Assembly (NCBI GenBank): GCA_910586255.1
Contig: CAJUHR010000021.1
Location: 1-64,000 of the forward strand
From: an uncultured Lachnospiraceae bacterium
Lineage (GTDB): Bacteria; Bacillota; Clostridia; Lachnospirales; Lachnospiraceae
Reading direction: 5' to 3'
Length of the DNA stretch: 64,000 bases
In this document: positions 58,102 to 64,000 of the stretch, in pieces
How the letters are laid out: each line of letters begins with the position of its first letter
How positions within the stretch are numbered: the stretch's first letter is position 1
Notes under the pieces: model-generated
What the model was told of the DNA's origin: nothing
The model's input: the letters and a program-made list of their open reading frames with translations, nothing else
Database searches by the model: none
Program-made: the position numbers and the translations under genes

Positions 58102-58902
58102 TCACATCCAGGTTACGTTGAGATCTTTTCTGGGAGCGCTTCGCAGATAAGTAATATCGGTATAGCCAATGCCGATGGCATTGACCAGACATTCATCTTC
58201 CTGCACTCCCAATCCCTTTCGCAGCAATTTATCTGCCTCAAAGGCATCGCCGAAAAATCCATTGACACAGGAGCCAAGGCCTTCTGTCTCACACAAAAGC
58301 TGGATATAGGCGGTTGCCAGTCCTCCGTCTTTTCTCACATTAAAGCCCTCTTTCCGGTTGCCGATAATCAGAAGAATCACAGGCGCCCCGTAGAAGAGCT
58401 CATCCCGCCCGTTTTCACTTTCCTGACAGATCCTCTTAAAGGCGGGAGCATAAAAGCCGCCGTTCTCGGCCAGACTTCCCAGGATTTTTGCGGCCTGTCC
58501 GGCCAGTTCGCCTGCCCGGTCCATGACGGCAATGTAGCGCAGCGCCTGGCGGTTTCCGCCGGTTCCGGCAAAACGGGCTCCGTCTAAGATTTTTTCAATC
58601 ACGGCCTTGCCCGGAACCTTCTTATTATAGGAACGGATACTTCTGCGAAATTTCATCCGGTTGAGAAGCCCATCGGTTGTGGCCAGCTCCAGGCCCTCTG
58701 ACCATTCCAGAGACTCCCGGTTGTCATAACAGTCCATCTCAATGGCGCTTACAGGGCAGCGGGCCATGCAGTGCCCGCAGGAGATGCATCGCTTTTCTCC
58801 CTTAAAAAAGGCCTTGCCGTTTTGAAGCCGGATGCAAAACATAGAACATTCCTTTACGCAGGTTCCACAGCCAGTACATTTCTCTTCATGGATAATAATC
58901 AT
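58102..58902 (-). CDS. Nitroreductase family protein with N-terminal ferredoxin domain
   Basis: A 266-residue protein. Residues 1-60 bind two 4Fe-4S clusters (CTGCGTCVKEC, CISCGHCMARC). The rest is an FMN nitroreductase fold with RRSIRSYNKKVPGKAVIEKI, ARFAGTGGNRQALRYIAVMD and ETEGLGSCVNGFFG. Such fusions let ferredoxin electrons reach the flavin. The ATG at 58902 is chosen because AAAGGAGGC lies in front; the longer frame has no site. Its sigma-54 type promoter lies back to back with that of the dehydratases, so both respond to the same activator. Confidence 0.9.
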   Translation of the reverse strand: MIIIHEEKCTGCGTCVKECSMFCIRLQNGKAFFKGEKRCISCGHCMARCPVSAIEMDCYDNRESLEWSEGLELATTDGLLNRMKFRRSIRSYNKKVPGKAVIEKILDGARFAGTGGNRQALRYIAVMDRAGELAGQAAKILGSLAENGGFYAPAFKRICQESENGRDELFYGAPVILLIIGNRKEGFNVRKDGGLATAYIQLLCETEGLGSCVNGFFGDAFEADKLLRKGLGVQEDECLVNAIGIGYTDITYLRSAPRKDLNVTWM

Positions 58903-58958
58903 AAGATGCCTCCTTTGACAATTAAAAATTTTTAAAAATTTTCTTATCCCATTGTAAC

Positions 58959-58974
58959 AGCAAGTATTATGCCA
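58959..58974 (-). promoter_or_regulatory. Sigma-54 promoter of the ferredoxin-nitroreductase gene
   Basis: Minus strand TGGCAT-AATAC-TTGCT, exact spacing, 57 bases before the ATG. Confidence 0.8.
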
Positions 58975-58993
58975 GCATTTATGGCGGTGAATT

Positions 58994-59010
58994 TGTATAC
59001 TTTTCATACA
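58994..59010. promoter_or_regulatory. Candidate activator site (TGTAT-N7-ATACA)
   Basis: TGTATACTTTTCATACA, a symmetric dyad between the two divergent sigma-54 promoters, 82 bases upstream of the rightward -24 box. Confidence 0.5.
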
Positions 59011-59091
59011 ACGGAACCGGACAGCGTGTGGTTTTTATACAAAAAATCTCAATTGGCCGGGCTATAAGCCGGCAGATTAGCGTTTTATTTC

Positions 59092-59107
59092 TGGCATGAT
59101 ATTTGCT
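59092..59107 (+). promoter_or_regulatory. Sigma-54 promoter of the dehydratase operon
   Basis: TGGCAT-GATAT-TTGCT, exact -24/-12 spacing, 63 bases before the first dehydratase ATG. Confidence 0.82.
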
Positions 59108-59170
59108 CATTAATTTTGGTGTAAGGAATTTAATAAACAAGAGAAATGAGAAGAAAGGAAGGAAAACAAA

Positions 59171-60787
59171 ATGGCGGTTGGAACCTACGAACAGTACAAA
59201 GAGCGTCTTCTGAAAATGAAGCCCAATGTATATCTGAACGGCAAATGTGTGGACCGTTCAAACGGAAAAGAAGGAGAGGAGAGGGATCTGGCCGACTGGA
59301 TCAAGGGCGGCACCTATGTAATGAAGCAGTGCTACGATGTGGCCAATGATCCCAGATACGCGGATGTGTGTGTGACTACCTCCCATATTAACGGGGAGAC
59401 CATTAACCGATGCACTCATATCCATCACAGCATGGACGACCTGCTAAAAAAGCAGCTGATGACCCGCCTCATCTGCCAGCACGTAGGGGGCTGTATGCAG
59501 CGGTGCATGGGAACAGATGCCATGAACGCTCTGTATTCCGTGACCTATGACTGTGATGAGGCCTGCGGGACAGAGTACCATCAGAGACTTTTAAAATACA
59601 TTGAATACTGTCAGAAATACGACCTGGTTTGCAACTGTGCTCAGACAGATGTGAAGGGCTCCCGCAATCCCAAATACAAGAGAGCGCATATGCAGCCGGA
59701 TCCGGATTCCTTTGTTCATGTGGTGGAGACCGATGTGGACGGAATCGGCGTGGACGGAAAGCCCTGTAAGGGAATCATTGTCCGGGGAGCAAAAATCTGC
59801 AACTCCTGCGCCCCCTATGTGGATGAGATTATTGTGAACCCCACCAAGTTTATGAGCCAGGATGACAGTGACTATGCAGTGGCCTTTGCTCTTCCGGCGG
59901 ACTGGGACGGCATTAAGCTGATGGCCCTTCCGGGACTCCATCACAAGAGAACCCATTTGGATGCTCCCTACGCAAAGATCGGCGATGTGGAGAGCCTGAC
60001 CATTTTTGACAACTGCTTTGTGCCCTATGACCGGGTGTTTATGTGCGGCCGTGACAATGAAGGGGTGGCCCGCTATGCCGGATATCTGGCATTGATGTTT
60101 GCCCACTACCATCGTCATTCCTACACCGGTTGTAAGACGGCCGTGTCCGAGGTGATTGCGTCACAGGCCGCTCTGGTGGCGGATGTCAATGACATTGCAA
60201 GAGAATCTCATGTGCGGGAGAAGCTGTGCGATATTATCCAGACTGCGGAGCTGGTGTTTGCGGCAGGAGAGGCGGCCGCCCATCACGCAATCCAGTTCCC
60301 CTCAGGGCAGTGGGTGCCGGATGAGGTGCTGACCAACGCAGGACGCCGGTTGGCCGGGCACAACATGTACCATGAGTATGAGACCTTAGCAGACTTAACA
60401 GGCGGTGTCTGTGCGTCCCTTCCCACAGAGGAGAGCTTCTTTGCCCCGGAGACCGCGGAGCTGTGCAACAAATATATCCGCCGCAATCCGGCTTACAGCG
60501 CGGAGGATACCCACCGGGTAATGCGAATGATGGAGAATAAGCTGTGCGATTCCTATGAGGCCGCCCAGGCAGTTGCCGGTGTGCACGGCGGAGGATCGCC
60601 GCTCATGGAGACAATCACCCTGATGAGCCGTTATGATCTGGAGGAATTAAAGAAGATTGCCAAGTATCTGGCAGGAATTCCCGGATATGAGAAGTGCCCC
60701 CGCTATGAGCGCAGCGCTCACACGGCAACCCCCAGAGCCATGCTGGCTAAGTTTGATGCCATGGCGGCGAAGAAGGAAGCAAAATAA
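59171..60787 (+). CDS. 4-hydroxybutyryl-CoA dehydratase-like protein, copy 1
   Basis: A 538-residue FAD and 4Fe-4S enzyme of the 4-hydroxyphenylacetate 3-hydroxylase/AbfD superfamily. All four cluster ligands of the Clostridium aminobutyricum enzyme have counterparts with the same spacing: C108 and C112 in GGCMQRCMGTDAMN, and H314 and C321 in YHRHSYTGCKTA. The known reaction dehydrates 4-hydroxybutyryl-CoA to crotonyl-CoA through a radical. It is about 50 residues longer than AbfD, so a related hydroxyacyl-CoA is possible. GAAAGGAAGG precedes the ATG. A near-identical copy follows at 60876. Confidence 0.85.
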   Translation: MAVGTYEQYKERLLKMKPNVYLNGKCVDRSNGKEGEERDLADWIKGGTYVMKQCYDVANDPRYADVCVTTSHINGETINRCTHIHHSMDDLLKKQLMTRLICQHVGGCMQRCMGTDAMNALYSVTYDCDEACGTEYHQRLLKYIEYCQKYDLVCNCAQTDVKGSRNPKYKRAHMQPDPDSFVHVVETDVDGIGVDGKPCKGIIVRGAKICNSCAPYVDEIIVNPTKFMSQDDSDYAVAFALPADWDGIKLMALPGLHHKRTHLDAPYAKIGDVESLTIFDNCFVPYDRVFMCGRDNEGVARYAGYLALMFAHYHRHSYTGCKTAVSEVIASQAALVADVNDIARESHVREKLCDIIQTAELVFAAGEAAAHHAIQFPSGQWVPDEVLTNAGRRLAGHNMYHEYETLADLTGGVCASLPTEESFFAPETAELCNKYIRRNPAYSAEDTHRVMRMMENKLCDSYEAAQAVAGVHGGGSPLMETITLMSRYDLEELKKIAKYLAGIPGYEKCPRYERSAHTATPRAMLAKFDAMAAKKEAK

Positions 60788-60875
60788 GGGGCAGGAAAAA
60801 GATAATCCAACACTTCTGCACAGAGGTGCTTAAGAAGCGTCTAAATATAAATCAAGAAAAGGAAGGTAAAAAGTT

Positions 60876-62495
60876 ATGGCAATTGGTACATATGAGCAGT
60901 ATAAAGAACGTCTTTTGAAAATGAAGCCCAATGTGTATATGAACGGCAAATGTGTGGACCGGTCTAACGGCAAGGAAGGAGCAGAGAGAGATCTGGCTGA
61001 CTGGATCAAGGGCGGCACCTATGTGATGAAGCAGTGCTATGACACAGCCAATGACCCGGATTACGCGGATGTATGTGTGACCACCTCCCACATTACCGGA
61101 GAGAAGATCAACCGCTGCACCCATATTCACCACAGCCAGGAGGATTTGTTAAAGAAGCAGCTGATGACCCGTCTCATCTGCCACCGCGTGGGGGGCTGTA
61201 TGCAGCGGTGTATGGGAACCGATGCCATGAACGCTCTGTTCTCCGTCACCTATGACTGTGACGAGGCATGCGGTACAGAATATCATCAGAGACTTTTAAA
61301 ATACATTGAGTACTGCCAGAAATATGACCTGGTATGCAACTGCGCCCAGACCGATGTAAAGGGTTCCCGCAATCCTAAATATAAGAGAGCTCACATGCAG
61401 CCGGATCCGGACTCCTTTGTCCATGTGGTAGAGACCGATGTGGACGGAATCGGCGTGGACGGAAAGCCCTGCAAGGGAATCATTGTCCGAGGCGCCAAGA
61501 TCTGCAATTCCAACGCGCCGTATGTGGATGAAATCATTGTGAACCCCACCAAGTTTATGGGGCCCGATGACGCGGACTATGCTGTGGCATTTGCCCTTCC
61601 CGGCGACTGGGACGGAGTAAAGCTGATGGCGCTTCCTGGACTGCACCACAAGAGAACTCATCTGGAAGCTCCCTTTGCCAAGATCGGTGACGTGGAGAGC
61701 CTGACCATTTTTGACGACTGCTTTGTTCCCTATGACCGTGTGTTTATGTGCGGCCGTGACCATGAAGGAGTGGCCCGCTACGCCGGCTACCTTGCCCTGA
61801 TGTTTGCCCATTATCATCGCCATTCCTACACCGGCTGTAAGACTGCCGTGTCCGAGGTAATCGCGTCCCAGGCCGCGTTGGTAGCGGATGTCAATGATAT
61901 TGCAAGAGAGTCTCATGTGCGGGAGAAGTTGTGCGATATTATCCAGACCGCGGAGCTGGTGTTTGCAGCAGGGGAAGCCTCTGCCTATCATGCCATGCAG
62001 TTCCCCTCCGGACAGTGGGTGCCGGATGAGGTGCTGACCAACGCGGGGCGCCGACTGGCCGGACATAATATTTATCATGAATATGAGACCCTTGCCGACT
62101 TGACCGGCGGTGTCTGTGCGTCTCTGCCCACGGAGGAGAGCTTCTTTGCCCCGGAGACCGCGGAGCTGTGCAATAAATATATCCGCCGGAATCCGGCCTA
62201 CAGCGCGGAGGACACCCATCGGGTAATGCGGATGATGGAGAATAAGCTTTGTGATTCCTACGAGGCCGCCCAGGCAGTTGCCGGAGTGCACGGCGGCGGT
62301 TCTCCGCTGATGGAGACCATCACCATGATGAGCCGTTATGACCTGGAGGAGTTAAAGAAGATTGCCAAGTATCTGGCAGGACTTCCCGGATATGAGGAGT
62401 GCCCCAGATATGAGCGCAGCGCCAAGACGGCAACCCCCAGAGCCATGCTGGCAAGATTTGATGCCATGGCAGCAGCCAAGAAGGAGCAAAAGTAA
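60876..62495 (+). CDS. 4-hydroxybutyryl-CoA dehydratase-like protein, copy 2
   Basis: A 539-residue paralogue of the preceding protein with roughly 35-40 substitutions by eye (about 93% identical). The cluster ligands (CMQRC and HRHSYTGC) are unchanged. Differences cluster near the N-terminus, at NSCAPY versus NSNAPY, in FMSQDDSD versus FMGPDDAD and in GEAAAHHAI versus GEASAYHAM. AAAAGGAAGG precedes the ATG, 88 bases after copy 1. Copies may form a heteromer, differ in substrate, or simply raise dosage. AbfD-type enzymes are homotetramers. Confidence 0.85.
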   Translation: MAIGTYEQYKERLLKMKPNVYMNGKCVDRSNGKEGAERDLADWIKGGTYVMKQCYDTANDPDYADVCVTTSHITGEKINRCTHIHHSQEDLLKKQLMTRLICHRVGGCMQRCMGTDAMNALFSVTYDCDEACGTEYHQRLLKYIEYCQKYDLVCNCAQTDVKGSRNPKYKRAHMQPDPDSFVHVVETDVDGIGVDGKPCKGIIVRGAKICNSNAPYVDEIIVNPTKFMGPDDADYAVAFALPGDWDGVKLMALPGLHHKRTHLEAPFAKIGDVESLTIFDDCFVPYDRVFMCGRDHEGVARYAGYLALMFAHYHRHSYTGCKTAVSEVIASQAALVADVNDIARESHVREKLCDIIQTAELVFAAGEASAYHAMQFPSGQWVPDEVLTNAGRRLAGHNIYHEYETLADLTGGVCASLPTEESFFAPETAELCNKYIRRNPAYSAEDTHRVMRMMENKLCDSYEAAQAVAGVHGGGSPLMETITMMSRYDLEELKKIAKYLAGLPGYEECPRYERSAKTATPRAMLARFDAMAAAKKEQK

Positions 62496-62522
62496 GAAAA
62501 ACAGTGTACCGAACAGGTCAGA

Positions 62523-62549
62523 AGGGGCGCGGCTTTTGCTGCGCCCCCT
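62523..62549 (+). terminator. Hairpin after the second dehydratase
   Basis: GGGGCGCGGC...GCTGCGCCCC with a short loop and a pyrimidine-rich tail. A partial terminator or mRNA stabiliser before the NifU gene. Confidence 0.6.
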
Positions 62550-62596
62550 CTTTCCTCCTAAAAGCGGTAGCAGAATCCAAGAGAAAGGAAAAAGGA

Positions 62597-62896
62597 ATGG
62601 ACGAGGAACTCAGAAGAGATGTTGAGGCTGTTTTGAATTTGTTTGTACGCCCCCAGCTCTCCAACCACGGAGGCGGGCTGGAGGTGGTGGATCTGGACGA
62701 GGATGGGATTCTCTGGGTTGAGATGCAGGGAGAATGTGCTGGATGTCCGTCAGCAGACGACACGGCAAAGGGCCTGGTTCAGAAGGAGTTAGTTACCAGG
62801 ATTCCTCAGATCAAGGGTGTGGAAATCGATTCCGGCATCAGTGACGAGATCATTGAGGAGGCCATGAAGCTTTTTACCCACCGTCAGAAGCAGTAG
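62597..62896 (+). CDS. NifU C-terminal domain Fe-S scaffold protein
   Basis: A 99-residue NifU-type scaffold: EAVLNLFVRPQLSNHGGGLE, then VEMQGECAGCPSAD with the CxxC cluster-binding pair. The ATG at 62597 follows AAAAAGGA; the longer frame begins inside the dehydratase spacer. Placed directly after two 4Fe-4S dehydratases, it probably helps load their clusters. It abuts the next gene (TAG then ATG). Confidence 0.9.
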   Translation: MDEELRRDVEAVLNLFVRPQLSNHGGGLEVVDLDEDGILWVEMQGECAGCPSADDTAKGLVQKELVTRIPQIKGVEIDSGISDEIIEEAMKLFTHRQKQ

Positions 62897-62908
62897 ATGA
62901 GGGAAGCC

Positions 62909-63883
62909 ATGATGAAAACACGAATAACCGAAATGCTGGGAATCACCTTTCCGATCATCCAGGGAGGAATGCAGTACGTATCCTATCCGGAGCTGGCGGC
63001 TGCCGTCTCCAATTCCGGGGGTATGGGAACCATCAACGCGACTCTTTACAGCAGCGGGGAGGAGTTTAAGGACGCTATCCGCAAGATGAAGTCTCTGACA
63101 GACAAGCCCTTTTGCGTGAACATGAGCCTTCTGCCGGATGTGAAGGTGGGAGATGAGCTTCGATATTATATTCATATCTGCGCTATGGAAGGGGTAAAGG
63201 TGATTGAGACCGCAGGCACCAAGCCGGATAAGCTGACCCCGCTGATTCACGATGCCGGGATTCTTCATATACATAAGGTACCGGCTACCCGGTATGGCCT
63301 GAGCGCGGAAAAATGCGGAGTGGATGCGGTCACGGCGGTGGGATATGAATGTGGCGGTCATCCGGGAATGGACGGCATCGGAACCATGGTTTTGGCCAAT
63401 GAGGCGTCCCGGTCACTCAAGATTCCGGTGATAGCCGGAGGGGGGATTGTGGACGGGAGAGGCATTGTGGCAGCCCTGGCTCTGGGAGCGGAGGCAGTGA
63501 TTATGGGCACGCGCTTTCTGGCCTCCCAAGAGGCGCCTGTCAGCGAGAATCATAAGCAATGGCTTTTAGAGGCCACGGAAAAGAGCACGGTGCTTATTCA
63601 GAAATCTATCCGCAATATGATGCGGGCGGCCGACAATCAGGCGGCCAGGGAATGTCTGAGGCTGGAGGAAAAGGGCGCCTCTCTTGAGGAGCTGATGACT
63701 GTTATCTCCGGAAAGCGGGGACGGGATGCCTATGCTTCCGGGTGGGTGGACAGCGGCATATTCCCAGTGGGAACCGGCTGCAGCCTTATAAAGGAGATAA
63801 AGCCTGTGGAGGATATTATGAGAGAGCTGGTGCAGGAGATGGAGGAGACTACAGAAAGGCTTGGGAAAATCCTGCCTTTGTAG
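62909..63883 (+). CDS. FMN nitronate monooxygenase / FabK-like oxidoreductase
   Basis: A 324-residue TIM-barrel flavoprotein of the NPD/FabK group. Marks: TEMLGITFPIIQGGMQYVSY, SGGMGTINATLYSSGEEFKD, the catalytic-type His in YECGGHPGMDGIGTM and the phosphate loop VIAGGGIVDGRGIVAALALG with AVIMGTRFLAS. It oxidises nitronates or reduces enoyl thioesters, depending on the member. Given the CoA-ester context, an enoyl-CoA reductase role is possible. The start is taken at 62909 (or 62912), with GAGGGAA in front; an ATG at 62897 lies before that site. It closes the dehydratase operon. Confidence 0.85.
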   Translation: MMKTRITEMLGITFPIIQGGMQYVSYPELAAAVSNSGGMGTINATLYSSGEEFKDAIRKMKSLTDKPFCVNMSLLPDVKVGDELRYYIHICAMEGVKVIETAGTKPDKLTPLIHDAGILHIHKVPATRYGLSAEKCGVDAVTAVGYECGGHPGMDGIGTMVLANEASRSLKIPVIAGGGIVDGRGIVAALALGAEAVIMGTRFLASQEAPVSENHKQWLLEATEKSTVLIQKSIRNMMRAADNQAARECLRLEEKGASLEELMTVISGKRGRDAYASGWVDSGIFPVGTGCSLIKEIKPVEDIMRELVQEMEETTERLGKILPL

Positions 63884-63890
63884 CAATCGA

Positions 63891-63997
63891 AAAATTTCAT
63901 GCTGAAATTTTGCAGACGGGATAAATTTGTAACAGTTCAGGCGGGTATCTTCTTGCCCGTCTGCGCCGGACAAGAAGCATCGGATGGACATCCGATG
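63891..63997 (+). terminator. Series of hairpins at the right edge
   Basis: Three perfect nine-base dyads in a row: AAAATTTCA/TGAAATTTT (63891-63911), GCAGACGGG/CCCGTCTGC (63912-63964) and CATCGGATG/CATCCGATG (63978-63997). They probably end the dehydratase operon. The window stops inside this structure. Confidence 0.55.
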
Positions 63998-64000
63998 TGA

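Noticed and set aside
61296..62291. 331-residue minus-strand frame opposite the second dehydratase
   Set aside because: The plus strand encodes a highly conserved enzyme over the whole span; the copy 1 locus has only a shorter equivalent (59591-60118) interrupted by stops.

Overview
The window looks like the chromosome of a gut-type clostridium, most likely a Lachnospiraceae member (inference). The grounds are strong AGGAGG ribosome sites, an FMN riboswitch in front of an ECF riboflavin transporter, VanW, DUF4080, AIR-synthase-like and PatB/MalY genes typical of that group, tandem ferredoxin enzymes, and a sigma-54 controlled CoA-ester fermentation cluster. No replication origin, rRNA or CRISPR array is visible; one tRNA (Gly-GCC) is present.

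Layout. (1) 1-2.2 kb: AT-rich accessory DNA with a small membrane protein and an Mrr-type restriction nuclease. (2) 2.3-7.0 kb: a sulfur amino acid operon (PatB/MalY C-S lyase, dicarboxylate/amino acid symporter, RidA, CoA-disulfide reductase-rhodanese broken by a deletion, glutaredoxin-like protein). (3) 7.2-10.3 kb: a soluble hybrid histidine kinase. (4) 10.6-20.7 kb: tRNA-Gly followed by two related integrative elements in tandem. The first is bounded by a 24-bp duplication of the tRNA 3' end and still has an integrase; the second has lost almost all of its integrase and carries several broken genes and a transposase remnant. (5) 20.8-31.0 kb: core genes (FMN riboswitch-ribU, Sua5/YwlC, dCMP deaminase, DUF4080 radical SAM, exonuclease, VanW, Lrp/AsnC regulator, aminotransferase, TrmL), then a convergent aldo/keto reductase. 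(6) 32.2-44.3 kb: a divergent XRE repressor and a six-gene operon built round an FtsK/SpoIIIE (EssC-like) ATPase without membrane segments, a separate membrane/coiled-coil partner, and a 1055-residue protein with an embedded R-S-E ADP-ribosyltransferase domain. This is the best candidate for an undescribed system. (7) 44.4-46.2 kb: a secreted GH5 glycosidase and a small protein. (8) 46.2-63.9 kb: a CoA-ester fermentation regulon with a PAS-AAA+-Fis sigma-54 activator, CoA-transferase, acyl-CoA dehydrogenase, EtfBA, an adenylating enzyme, a GntP permease, an SDR, a YitT/YczE-like membrane protein, a ferredoxin-nitroreductase, two nearly identical 4-hydroxybutyryl-CoA dehydratase-like proteins, a NifU scaffold and an FMN nitronate-monooxygenase/FabK-like enzyme.

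How the parts work together. In region 8, four -24/-12 sites, each matching TGGCA-N6-TTGCT, lie in front of the CoA-transferase operon, the permease, the nitroreductase and the dehydratases. That makes the adjacent activator the obvious switch for uptake, CoA activation, dehydration and electron-bifurcating or Etf-linked reduction of a hydroxy acid (4-hydroxybutyrate-like is the leading guess). In region 6, a perfect 9-bp inverted repeat lies over the -10 box of the operon promoter next to the XRE gene. Two operon proteins, the 243-residue helical protein and the ART protein, share an alignable N-terminal helical domain with a W-x-D motif. This suggests they are co-recognised substrates or partners of the FtsK-like ATPase, in the manner of WXG100/LXG proteins in type VII secretion.
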